Source: Candidatus Aerophobus profundus SCGC AAA252-L23
GTDB lineage: Bacteria > Aerophobota > Aerophobia > Aerophobales > Aerophobaceae
Assembly: GCA_000402295.1 (NCBI GenBank)
Contig: AQRW01000169.1
Span: forward strand, 1 to 22,699
DNA length: 22,699 nt
Direction: 5' to 3'
The notes beneath the pieces were generated by a model. The model did no database searches, had not been told where the DNA came from, and worked only from the letters and a program-made list of their open reading frames with translations. A program made the translations under genes and the position numbers. Numbering within the stretch: the stretch's first letter is position 1; every line of letters starts with the position of its first letter. Positions 15,125 through 22,130 of this stretch are shown in pieces.

Positions 15125-16702
15125 TCAAATAACCGATTCAATTTTTTTCTTTATTAACTCGGCTCTTTGCTGAATGAATTTATCATAATCGTCTGTCCAT
15201 ATGCCGGAATCTTCACTAATCGGAATTAAATGACTTTCCATTGTCTTTTCAAACTCAGAATTTTCGTCCTTGAACTCTTTAAAATAGTGACTTGGTTTGC
15301 GACCTGATATATATTTATTCAGTTCCGCTGGGATAAAACAAAAGTTTGCAAGAGAAAATTCCCTAATTCCTTGTTTTTCTAAAACACTTGCTGGAAAAAT
15401 ATGGTGTTTTTCCGGACTATTAAAATCTGAAAAGTAGCTATCGTCTAATGGTATCAAAGTGTCGTTCTTGAAGTGCCTCGGATTTTTGATAGATAGTAAG
15501 CAAATTACTGCATTTTTAATAGCGGATGTTGTCTTCATTTGAATGCTTTTTATACTCCCTGTCTCTATATTCACAGGATAATCCAAGGAGACTTGTTTAT
15601 TGTCAATAACTTGGTCAAATAGTTTTCTATCTTCACCCATACGGGTAGGTGCTGCACTACCATATCGTTCGGAAAAAGAAACTCTCCAAAACCATTTTTC
15701 TATTATCTCCCGATGGAACGGACTAATTGCTCTGTTATTTGACTTGTAGAAATAGTAAGCCAAAACAGGAATGATTCCTCTATACGGTAAAAATCCATAT
15801 CTTTTGACTCCTAAATTACCCCGTAGGATATCTATCGCTAAACTTATAGACTTGATGGTTTTTTCCCATACACTTTTTATGTCATCTGTCTTTATTTGGA
15901 GCTGAAATGAACGAGTACACCCACCTTTGATACTCAAGGATAAGGATTCTGTTATTGCTTCTGCCTCGAGTTTCTGAAAACCTTTACTACTCAGAGTATT
16001 ATTAAATTCTTTTATTCTCTCTCGTAAATCAAAATCCTCGCTCCAAGTATTTGCAACGACTAAATCTGTAAGACTCAATCGTTTACCAGCTTGATTTATC
16101 CTTTCGAATATCTTGCAAACACCCTCGAGTTCTGCATCACGCACTATAACAACTGAAAATGGGTAAGTCATAAATATCTCTCTACAGACAGCGAATCTAT
16201 CTGGATACTCACTGGGTAGATTATCATCCTTTAGTAGACTCTTGTATATTTCAAGATGCCTTTTTTCGCCCAACATTTCACACACGGCAATATACCTCTT
16301 ATTATCTGCTTTTCGAGTTACAAATTCTTGCTTTTCTAAATCGAAACAAATGTCTCCATAGTTTACCTCGTCAAATGTTACACCTTTTGCCGTTGCATGC
16401 AAAGAGGTTATTCTTTGTTGACCATCAAGAATAAAAGTAATATCATCTCTTTCATCGGGCTCAGGCAAACCTAATTCTGCAATGTTTCTAAAGAATTTAT
16501 TGTATTTTCTCGGTGCTTCCCAAAAGAAAAAACTACCAATTGGAAATTGGTGATAAATACTATCCAAAAGTTTCACTACTTTGGCCCTTTCCCAAACAAA
16601 TTCCCTCTGAAAGCGTGGTATTCTAATCTTTCCCTTTTCTACACCACTCATAATATCTCCGAGTTTCAACCCCGGTTCGATTTTAATTTTATCAATTCTC
16701 AT
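15125..16702 (-). CDS. DUF262 and HNH (GmrSD-like) restriction protein
   Basis: Starting at the ATG at 16702 gives 525 aa; an ATG four codons upstream (16714) overlaps the GGAGGG ribosome site, so it is less likely. Residue numbers here count from 16714. The N-terminal DUF262 domain shows IPRFQREFVW (32-41), LLDSIYHQFPIGSFFFW (49-65) and the ParB-like LDGQQRITSL (96-105). The C-terminal part carries an HNH-type nuclease of the DUF1524 kind: EKHHIFPASVL (H437, H438), then NFCFIPAELNK (N457, N466). This is the domain order of single-chain GmrSD-type enzymes, which use NTP and cut phage DNA carrying modified bases. The key residues look intact. Attachment-like repeats lie on both sides (15022-15100 and 16748-16852), so the gene may be one mobile cassette. 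Confidence 0.85.
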   Translation of the reverse strand: MRIDKIKIEPGLKLGDIMSGVEKGKIRIPRFQREFVWERAKVVKLLDSIYHQFPIGSFFFWEAPRKYNKFFRNIAELGLPEPDERDDITFILDGQQRITSLHATAKGVTFDEVNYGDICFDLEKQEFVTRKADNKRYIAVCEMLGEKRHLEIYKSLLKDDNLPSEYPDRFAVCREIFMTYPFSVVIVRDAELEGVCKIFERINQAGKRLSLTDLVVANTWSEDFDLRERIKEFNNTLSSKGFQKLEAEAITESLSLSIKGGCTRSFQLQIKTDDIKSVWEKTIKSISLAIDILRGNLGVKRYGFLPYRGIIPVLAYYFYKSNNRAISPFHREIIEKWFWRVSFSERYGSAAPTRMGEDRKLFDQVIDNKQVSLDYPVNIETGSIKSIQMKTTSAIKNAVICLLSIKNPRHFKNDTLIPLDDSYFSDFNSPEKHHIFPASVLEKQGIREFSLANFCFIPAELNKYISGRKPSHYFKEFKDENSEFEKTMESHLIPISEDSGIWTDDYDKFIQQRAELIKKKIESVI

Positions 16703-16747
16703 TTTACCCTCCATTTCTTATTTTTTCTTATCAAAGTGGCCAATTAC

Positions 16748-16852
16748 GGATAACGTTTTCAGGATTTGCGAAGTGCCCAAAGGGTACTTAAGCACGTCCA
16801 CTGCAGGCGGATTTGGGCGAAGCAAACTGAAGCCACAAACACCGTGTTAGAT
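16748..16852 (-). repeat. attC-like cassette junction 2
   Basis: The site folds with successive complementary pairs: TAAC (16751-16754) with GTTA (16846-16849); TTCAG (16758-16762) with CTGAA (16827-16831); TTTGC (16765-16769) with GCAAA (16822-16826); and GCCCAAA (16775-16781) with TTTGGGC (16812-16818). Unpaired bases interrupt the stem (GA at 16763-16764) and a 30-nt apical loop closes it. Read on the minus strand, it begins with ATCTAAC, matching the integron box RYYYAAC, and ends with GTTATCC. It separates the NACHT stop from the DUF262 start. The spacing between the outer and inner boxes is uneven (3 and 14 nt), unlike a textbook attC. Confidence 0.45.
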
Positions 16853-16862
16853 GAAGTTGTGG
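16846..16862 (+). repeat. 17-bp inverted repeat flanking the NACHT gene, left copy
   Basis: GTTAGATGAAGTTGTGG on the plus strand matches the minus strand at 20075-20059 at 16 of 17 bases. Both copies point inward toward the NACHT gene. The first seven bases overlap the outer box of attC-like site 2. Confidence 0.6.
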
Positions 16863-16904
16863 GATTCTCTATGTTTGCTATTCCACGGGAATTGTAGCCA
16901 ACAA

Positions 16905-19900
16905 TCATGATTCCTTATTCAATTTCTGACGTCCAGATGGCTGAACAAAAGAAATGTGGCCAGTTATCCACCGCTCTACAAATTCTAAGGCTGTTTGGGG
17001 AAAATTGAATTTAGAGAGACCTTGTAGAGCTTCACTATGGATAATCCCGTACATGCGGGCTTCAATAACATCAGAGATTGCTTTGAAAAATGGACTCTCT
17101 GATTTTTTCATTTCTCTAACCAATTCTTCGTTTTTTTCTATCACTTCTGCTATTACAGCGAATAGGCACCAAACCCCAATCATCGCGTCACCAGTTATAG
17201 AAACTGTGACTTGAGGGCCTTCCGTCGATTCAAACCGTGGTGCAAACAATAAATCCAAGATAGGTCCCCCCCGCCATAGAGATTGCGCTGCTCCACAAGA
17301 AAAACAAGGTAAAGGTATATTTAGCAAAATCTTGCCAATCTCTGATGCGCTTCTGTTCACTTTGATTAACTGCTCAGAAATCTGTCGTGTTACTGGGACA
17401 TCAAATTGAGGGAGACACATAAGAATTTCCCGTGCAATTGACCATCTGAACACATGACCAAAAACGAAATGTCCCTGTCGTAAGAATAAGTGATCTGGCG
17501 TATACCAAGCAAAGATTTTTTCAACAGGCATGTCATGGCGATTGAAGCAGTACCTAAAGGCCAAGAAATTGTGACAGGCAAGGTTGTACAATTTTTCATC
17601 TACTTGTTTAGAGATTTTCTTTTCCACTGCGCTCCAATATTCATACAGGCCGCGTTCAACAGGATATTCTCGGCCGAATGGGTGGAGCGGGAAAGATAAC
17701 ATTAACCCCAGATCTATGGCACGGAGAACCACTTTATCGTCTCTATTCTTAGTGTAGTCGACAATTTCACTTTGAAGAGAATCTGCAACCGTCGGACGAC
17801 ACTCAGGAGCGGCGAAAAGGAGAGCGCGGACTAACTCTTCAGCCCCTCCGTCGGGGAGGCGGAGCCATGCGCCTTTTTGGTGCAAAGATGCAGGAGTATG
17901 GTGCGAAGATGCAGGAGTACCCTCAATCACATACCCAATAGCGGCTTCTGTGAGTGCACGGATAGTTTTAGGTGAGGGGTAAATGAATTGAAGGCAGCGA
18001 GCTCCGAATGAAAGATATGGCCAACGAGATGACTTCTTTTTTTGCGAATCTTGAATTAGAAACATCAATATTTCATCAGAGGCACCTTCAACCTGTTCGT
18101 GAAGCATTTGAAATGCAAGTTGAGCCACTACATCCCAAGTGCGCTCTGCAATTTTAGGACCTAACAAATCCCAAAGTTTCTCAGGAGTATTGTTGTTACG
18201 AACAATGTTAGCTGCGGTGAAGTATTCAAGAAAAGTCTTGTGTGTAAATTTGTATAGCGATACACCCTCAGTCGTTGTCCCAGCATCTGTGAAAACCCAT
18301 GCTCGCCCACGGCAAAATTCCAAAAATTCTTTTGATGCCTTTTCTGCTTCCTCCTCAGACTCAAATCTGCGTTGTAGAAGAAACTTTGTAGATTCTTTGA
18401 TCAAGACATTCTCTCGTGCACCACTTTGAAGCGCCTCATTAGAATAAATCCAACGCGCTAAATGGCTTATCAAGAATTTAGGCTCCGGAAGAGGTAGGTG
18501 CACCCAGATACCACGGCTTGGATCCCAACGCTCCAAAAGCATTTCAGAACATTTTTTATACACTTCGGGGCGGTTACGTGGAATAAATCCTGCACCTCTG
18601 TATAGATTACACATCAAGGCTAGCATCAATGGATTAGAACGTAAGTCTGAAACTATAAGACTTTCTTTCAGAAAGGCTTGAGATCGCCACTTAGTCTCAT
18701 TAGCGGTAAGAGTAGGATCATTAGCATACCATTTCTCCGCATACTCTGATACCTGCTCATCATTAAACGGTGCTATACGAAATGTCTCAAAACGATCTGG
18801 GTTAAGAGGCGCCTGTTCGTACCCTACAATACGGGACGTCACGAGTACGGGTACAGAAGGAAAGAGGTTGCAAAAAGATTCTATATCAGCGGATATCACT
18901 CGCCGGTGACTGGGATCAAGAAGTTCATCGAGACCATCAAAAATGACAAGAAGATGTCCATTATTAAGCAGATATTCGAAAGCACCAGATGGAGCTCCTT
19001 GAGATAGTTGATATTTAGAAGTAACTTCACTTTCCATGAATTGAACAATGGAAACCCCTTCTTGTTTCTTCTTAAACGAATATTCTCGTAGGATTATAAG
19101 CACGGGTGTTGTAAGACGACCACCGAGAAGTCTTTTCTCATAGTTGCCACACAGCTCATAGCATATTTTCTGTGCTAGTGTGGACTTTCCTCCTCCTGGG
19201 TCTCCAAGGACTACTACACCATAGAGTCGGGTGAGGAACTCATCCATAGATACTGTTTCTGGTTCAGCTCCTTTCTTTCTGGCAGTATAAATGAAATTGG
19301 GGGAGATGAAAATCTTGTCTATATCGATTATTGGAGCCCTATCAAAGTGTGGAATAGTAATCTGCTGGTACCTCTGGCTTACCTGACGACGGTATTTCTT
19401 TTCAAAGTCCTTTATTGCATTTAAGTCTAAGCCAGAACGGGTCATAAGAAAATCAAGATTATTCCTTATTGCTTGAAGTTCATCGAGAAGAATCCGGTGT
19501 CTTGCAATAGACTTTGCTTCATGGGCTGATAGAATACCTTGATTAATGGCGAGGCTAAGCGCCTTACGACACGCCATAGAAATGACTTGGAGAAGTTCTT
19601 TGGATAGTTGCTTAACATCCTGCGTGTTAACGCCCAAATAGTAAGCAAGGCAAATTCGGAATTCCTTCTGTAGCTGTCCAGTAGATTTCCCGTGGGTCTT
19701 CTCAGACAGAAAGTCTGAGTATATTTGTCTAACAATACTTTCCGCTGTCGGAGACTCCAAGAATAGCTGCATCATCACAGCCCGCAATTCATTTGAAGCA
19801 AGAACAGGCGTTTTGGCTATTTTTGTCATGACATCTCGAATAGTTGACACTAACATAGCATCGGCTTCGAGAGTTTTACGAATACTATCTCTACACTCGG

Positions 19901-20000
19901 GGATTTTCTTAATCCTCCCTACACCGTAACCTACCAACATAGTGAGACCATTTGCAATAAGTGATATAACTATAGCGGTTGAGAATGGATCTACTACCAT
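16905..20000 (-). CDS. NACHT-domain STAND NTPase (bacterial NLR-like defence protein)
   Basis: This 1031-aa protein has an N-terminal hydrophobic segment (about residues 8-28) that may be a membrane anchor, then a helical region (about 35-215). The NACHT NTPase follows: Walker A GDPGGGKS (266-273), Walker B LLVIFDGLDEL (350-360, with the DGLDE typical of NACHT), and the sensor region VLVTSR (385-390). The winged-helix part contains FTHKTFLEYFTA (E592). The C-terminal ~400 residues show no LRR or TPR pattern that I can name and probably sense the trigger. Proteins of this type recognise phage components, oligomerise and cause cell death or growth arrest; the effector here may be the N-terminal membrane region. 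A GGAGGT ribosome site precedes the ATG. A 7-residue tandem duplication lies at about 694-707. The gene is flanked by a 17-bp inverted repeat. Confidence 0.88.
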   Translation of the reverse strand: MVVDPFSTAIVISLIANGLTMLVGYGVGRIKKIPECRDSIRKTLEADAMLVSTIRDVMTKIAKTPVLASNELRAVMMQLFLESPTAESIVRQIYSDFLSEKTHGKSTGQLQKEFRICLAYYLGVNTQDVKQLSKELLQVISMACRKALSLAINQGILSAHEAKSIARHRILLDELQAIRNNLDFLMTRSGLDLNAIKDFEKKYRRQVSQRYQQITIPHFDRAPIIDIDKIFISPNFIYTARKKGAEPETVSMDEFLTRLYGVVVLGDPGGGKSTLAQKICYELCGNYEKRLLGGRLTTPVLIILREYSFKKKQEGVSIVQFMESEVTSKYQLSQGAPSGAFEYLLNNGHLLVIFDGLDELLDPSHRRVISADIESFCNLFPSVPVLVTSRIVGYEQAPLNPDRFETFRIAPFNDEQVSEYAEKWYANDPTLTANETKWRSQAFLKESLIVSDLRSNPLMLALMCNLYRGAGFIPRNRPEVYKKCSEMLLERWDPSRGIWVHLPLPEPKFLISHLARWIYSNEALQSGARENVLIKESTKFLLQRRFESEEEAEKASKEFLEFCRGRAWVFTDAGTTTEGVSLYKFTHKTFLEYFTAANIVRNNNTPEKLWDLLGPKIAERTWDVVAQLAFQMLHEQVEGASDEILMFLIQDSQKKKSSRWPYLSFGARCLQFIYPSPKTIRALTEAAIGYVIEGTPASSHHTPASLHQKGAWLRLPDGGAEELVRALLFAAPECRPTVADSLQSEIVDYTKNRDDKVVLRAIDLGLMLSFPLHPFGREYPVERGLYEYWSAVEKKISKQVDEKLYNLACHNFLAFRYCFNRHDMPVEKIFAWYTPDHLFLRQGHFVFGHVFRWSIAREILMCLPQFDVPVTRQISEQLIKVNRSASEIGKILLNIPLPCFSCGAAQSLWRGGPILDLLFAPRFESTEGPQVTVSITGDAMIGVWCLFAVIAEVIEKNEELVREMKKSESPFFKAISDVIEARMYGIIHSEALQGLSKFNFPQTALEFVERWITGHISFVQPSGRQKLNKES
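17879..17920. repeat. 21-bp tandem duplication inside the NACHT gene
   Basis: Two adjacent 21-bp units (17879-17899 and 17900-17920) differ at two positions (A/G at unit position 6, T/C at position 21). They encode two seven-residue units, TPASSHH and TPASLHQ, so the frame is kept. This looks like a fairly recent slippage event. Confidence 0.85.
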
Positions 20001-20058
20001 GGTTACCTCCGTTCGTTCATACTCATCACTACACTAACTTCCTTAAGCTCGCTTTTAG

Positions 20059-20075
20059 CCACAATTTCATCTAAC
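20059..20075 (-). repeat. 17-bp inverted repeat flanking the NACHT gene, right copy
   Basis: The minus strand reads GTTAGATGAAATTGTGG, the inverted partner of 16846-16862 with one mismatch. GTTAGAT matches the integron box GTTRRRY and is complementary to the ATCTAAC found at the far end of the NACHT gene. It lies 59 bp upstream of the NACHT start codon. Confidence 0.6.
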
Positions 20076-20091
20076 TTGTTTATATACGCAA

Positions 20092-20141
20092 TGCGGATAT
20101 ACTCTCATATTAGGATGATATCTGCACTGCAGATATACTAC
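20092..20141. promoter_or_regulatory. operator-like repeats upstream of the NACHT gene
   Basis: TGCGGATATACT (20092-20103) recurs as TGCAGATATACT (20128-20139), 36 bp apart, and an inverted copy ATATCTGCA lies at 20118-20126. The last two form a 19-bp palindrome with a single central base (20118-20136). A TATAAA-like -10 element lies nearby on the minus strand (about 20084-20079). A regulator site for the NACHT gene is a reasonable reading; the adjacent XRE protein is one candidate. Confidence 0.35.
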
Positions 20142-20422
20142 TTTTGGATACAATACTCACCACCTTTTATTGTATCTAAAGAACTTTTTATTTTACCTAG
20201 AAACTTTCTACTTACAAAAGTATAAATCTCTGTTGTCCTTGAATGCTTGTGGCCTATTAATTCTTGGATATATCTTAAGTCCATTCCATTTTCCAAAAGA
20301 TGAGTGGCAAAGCCATAGCTTAAAGCATTCAAAGACAGTTCTGAAAGAATCGTATATCGGTCTTTCTTTCCTTTTGAAGCTCTTATGCAAATTGATTTCT
20401 TTGGCTTCTTCGCCTTACTCAC
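20138..20422 (-). pseudogene. truncated tyrosine recombinase (phage integrase family)
   Basis: The 94-aa frame from a GTG contains two separate pieces of an integrase C-terminal domain. ICIRASKGKKDRYTILSE (11-28) is the 'KGKKDR' beta-hairpin region. YGFATHLLENGMDLRYIQEL (37-56), then IGHKHSRTTEIYTFVSRKFL, covers the end of the domain with the tyrosine in EIYT. The roughly 50 residues normally between them are missing and the HxxR catalytic motif (usually HxLRHSFATH) reads LSYGFATH, so the enzyme cannot be active. The N-terminal half of the gene is also gone. It starts inside the last codons of the XRE gene. Whether it came from an integron, a phage or a Xer-like element cannot be told from this piece. 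Confidence 0.75.
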
Positions 20423-20618
20423 CCAGAAAATAACCAGCTGGTTTCCTGAGCACTTTGGCTATTTTGACTAAGGTTTTTATACATGGTAGTGATGCTTCGG
20501 TTTCATAACGAGAGATGCTTTTCTGTTGGGTGTTGATTTTTTGGGCAAGTTGGGTCTGGGTGAGATCAAGTTCTACGCGGGTTAGCCTTGTTTTTTTACC
20601 GATTCTCTTTCGGTTCAT
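20415..20618 (-). CDS. XRE-family helix-turn-helix regulator
   Basis: The frame opens at 20687, but that part overlaps a REP element, so I prefer the ATG at 20618, giving 67 aa starting MNRKRIGKKTRLTRVELDLT. The helix-turn-helix is clear: LTQTQLAQKINTQQKSISRY followed by ETEASLPCIKTLVKIAKVL, the classic Cro/CI pattern, ending in AGYFLGE. The whole protein is one DNA-binding domain, so it probably acts as a dimeric repressor. An AAGGA lies about 11 bases upstream of the ATG, a long spacing. Its 3' end overlaps the integrase remnant by 8 bp. It could control the neighbouring NACHT gene or be left over from a mobile element. Confidence 0.7.
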   Translation of the reverse strand: MNRKRIGKKTRLTRVELDLTQTQLAQKINTQQKSISRYETEASLPCIKTLVKIAKVLRKPAGYFLGE

Positions 20619-20676
20619 TGGTTGGCCATTCCTTAAGACATGTGTACCCTTTGAGTAATAGTTTAAATTTCCTAAA

Positions 20677-20732
20677 GGTAGCCGCAATCTTCAGGTTGCG
20701 CAAATAAACGCAGGCTAAAGCCTGCGGCTACC
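20677..20732. repeat. inverted pair of REP hairpins with GTAG boxes
   Basis: Arm 1 (20677-20700) begins GGTAGCCGCAATC and closes on itself with GGTTGCG. Arm 2 (20709-20732) is CGCAGGC-TAAA-GCCTGCG followed by GGCTACC, so the GTAG boxes face outward. The arms match at 19 of 24 bases. In the stems, two changed positions are paired with each other (G-C to A-T, and G-C to T-G), so each hairpin is kept although the sequence has drifted. A GTAG tetranucleotide beside a small hairpin is the hallmark of REP elements mobilised by RAYT transposases. A partial copy, GCGGCTACC, recurs at 20746-20754 inside an ATAGAG/CTCTAT hairpin. Confidence 0.65.
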
Positions 20733-20886
20733 GGATCATAATAGAGCGGCTACCACTCTATCTTCGCCAAAAAAATTCCTCATTCTGTATTCTATTTCAA
20801 AAACAAAATCACCACGCCTGCCCCTGGCAGCCTCGCAATGGCAAACCATTATAAGATTATTTAGGAAATTATCTACTACGAAATTC
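20733..20886. other. intergenic stretch with repeat debris
   Basis: No gene is visible. It holds the ATAGAG...CTCTAT hairpin (about 20742-20762), a small CTGCC/GGCAG hairpin (about 20818-20830), and the near-palindrome ACGAAATTCGT at 20878-20888. The last leads into CGTGACTGTCCCCTATTT, which resembles a common REP/MITE end. Confidence 0.35.
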
Positions 20887-21117
20887 GTGACTGTCCCCTA
20901 TTTGCACTGGCGGACCCGGTTGCAACCAATTCGAACTTCCGCCCAGATAAAAGCCACAATTAAGATCCTACCAGTCCACCAGCCCTATTTATACCAGAGA
21001 TTATCTCGTAAGGCAACTCAACTGCGTCGGCTCGGAATGTCCTACCAACAAATAGCCAATGCCCTAAAAGTCACCAAAAGAACCTCTATGCGCGCCTGTA
21101 AGTACGGAAGGAGGTAG
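20887..21117 (+). CDS. small HTH-like protein, probably the 3' remnant of a recombinase or transposase
   Basis: The 76-aa frame begins at a GTG that lies inside a REP-like sequence, so the true start is doubtful. The informative part is the second half, LYQRLSRKATQLRRLGMSYQ, then QIANALKVTKRTSMRACKYG. The 'LRRLGMSYQQIANAL' pattern is a helix-turn-helix of the kind found in transposases and site-specific recombinases. It is followed after 4 bp by the next gene, whose ribosome site overlaps its last codons, so the two are coupled. I would treat it as a gene fragment brought in by a mobile element. The frame stays open well upstream, but that part has no protein-like character. Confidence 0.4.
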   Translation: MTVPYLHWRTRLQPIRTSAQIKATIKILPVHQPYLYQRLSRKATQLRRLGMSYQQIANALKVTKRTSMRACKYGRR

Positions 21118-21121
21118 ATCT

Positions 21122-21325
21122 ATGTTCTGGCCATTGAGTATTCGCAACCTCCTCAGTCCAACAGAGAAATACGTCTGGCTCCCGGTGCGAATCCTACACG
21201 AAACCGATAAGACCATATTGGTTGACAATGGGACGAGAACCTGGACACCAAAATCACGGATACGAAGAATAAGGCTAAGAAACAATATCTTTGAGATTTA
21301 CGTTAAAGAAAGTACTGTTGGATAG
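21122..21325 (+). CDS. small conserved-looking protein of unknown function
   Basis: This 67-aa protein starts at an ATG with a strong GGAGG ribosome site eight bases upstream, inside the end of the preceding ORF. The sequence has the pattern of a compact beta-rich domain: a strand VWLPVRILHETDKTILVDNG, then TRTWTPKSRI, then FEIYVKESTVG. The 'ETDKTILVDNG...W.PKSRI' segment suggests a small barrel-like fold, but I cannot assign a function. It has no membrane segment. Together with the upstream ORF it forms the only convincing plus-strand unit of the window, so it probably arrived separately from the minus-strand genes. Confidence 0.55.
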   Translation: MFWPLSIRNLLSPTEKYVWLPVRILHETDKTILVDNGTRTWTPKSRIRRIRLRNNIFEIYVKESTVG

Positions 21326-21384
21326 TACTTAGGGCTTTATTCGTGCTGCTATACTTCAACAGTTAGAGTTTTAACTTCTGGAGC

Positions 21385-21521
21385 CATAATGATCAACCGC
21401 TCAGCCACGATGAGGATTGACCCGCATTGCCTCCTTTGTCCAAACCTCAAATCTCTCAAAAAACCGTAAACTCCAAATTCATCGAACAGCTTTCAGCGTT
21501 GGCTACAACGGATGGTTAGAC
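21385..21521 (-). repeat. possible attC-like site 4
   Basis: Nine bases after the zinc-ribbon stop, the minus strand reads GTCTAAC (21521-21515), a perfect RYYYAAC box, followed by CCATCCGTTGTAGCCAACGCT. Further on, AGCGGTTG and then ATGG can pair with CAACGCT and CCAT, with one bulged G. The matching terminal box is weak (GTTAAAA). The rest of 21326-21529 holds no gene that I can see. Confidence 0.25.
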
Positions 21522-21529
21522 CAGAATTA

Positions 21530-21741
21530 TTAAGCATTTTTGATTACATCTGCAATCTCATTGGCAATTTCCTCAACTGTATGAGTGGCAGTACTTCTAG
21601 CCAGTTTATCTGCCAATGATGGGCTATATTCAATTACTTCACGTTGAAATCTTCGCGATTTCTGCACACGTGAACCGTATTATTGTCACAGTGAGGACAT
21701 CGAACAATTGCGGGAGGATTGATTTTGGAGTGGGCTTCCAT
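21530..21741 (-). pseudogene. frameshifted small zinc-ribbon protein
   Basis: From the ATG at 21741, with an AAAGGAA ribosome site, the frame reads MEAHSKINPPAIVRCPHCDN, a CPHC zinc knuckle near the N-terminus, and stops after 35 codons. In another frame, open from about 21679, it continues as YGSRVQKSRRFQREVIEYSP, SLADKLARSTATHTVEEIAN, and ends IADVIKNA at 21530. Joining the two just after the CPHCDNN segment gives a sensible protein of about 68 residues, so a single frameshift near 21680-21685 is the simplest explanation (or a sequencing error). Function unknown; it follows the membrane-protein gene by about 30 bp in the same direction. Confidence 0.45.
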
Positions 21742-21773
21742 AAAGAGTTCCTTTCACAGCTTAACGACCAAAA

Positions 21774-22130
21774 TCAGCCGACACTGTTAGCAGCTGGCTG
21801 GATTGTCTTGTTAGGGACTTTTACATTCATTTTCATTTTCAATGGTTGCTTTCCCCATTTTGTCCTCGGCATGTCGAGCTCTTTGATTAAGTCATTGATT
21901 TTTCCCCGAAGAAAAACGAGTTGTTTGTGGGCGTCTCTTTGGGCCACCGAGACCTGTCCTGGACCTGGCATCGAACAAATTCCTGCCTCCACGCTTGCAG
22001 CGATTGAAATAATCATGAGATGGACCTGCCTTTGCATCTCTTTGAGCATGCGAGATGTTGAGTGCGCATACCAAGTAGTGATCACAACAAGAATCAGTAT
22101 TACGATTAGATTAACGATGCTTATGACCAC
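21774..22130 (-). CDS. small membrane protein with cytoplasmic helical tail
   Basis: The 118-aa protein starts at a GTG with GAGG about ten bases upstream. It opens with one membrane span, SIVNLIVILILVVITTWYA (about 4-22), followed by STSRMLKEMQRQ, the amphipathic start typical of small single-pass proteins, and a charged helical region with a possible coiled coil, QLVFLRGKINDLIKELDMP. The C-terminal tail is basic. Function is unknown. It follows the 49-aa membrane peptide gene by 47 bp in the same direction, and the two may be produced together. A plus-strand frame (21616-22158) covers the same DNA, but its translation lacks any protein-like pattern. Confidence 0.6.
   Translation of the reverse strand: MVISIVNLIVILILVVITTWYAHSTSRMLKEMQRQVHLMIISIAASVEAGICSMPGPGQVSVAQRDAHKQLVFLRGKINDLIKELDMPRTKWGKQPLKMKMNVKVPNKTIQPAANSVG

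Noticed and set aside
20138..20422. Integron integrase IntI
   Set aside because: The fragment lacks the region that would show the IntI-specific insertion, and it is not placed next to a recognisable attI.
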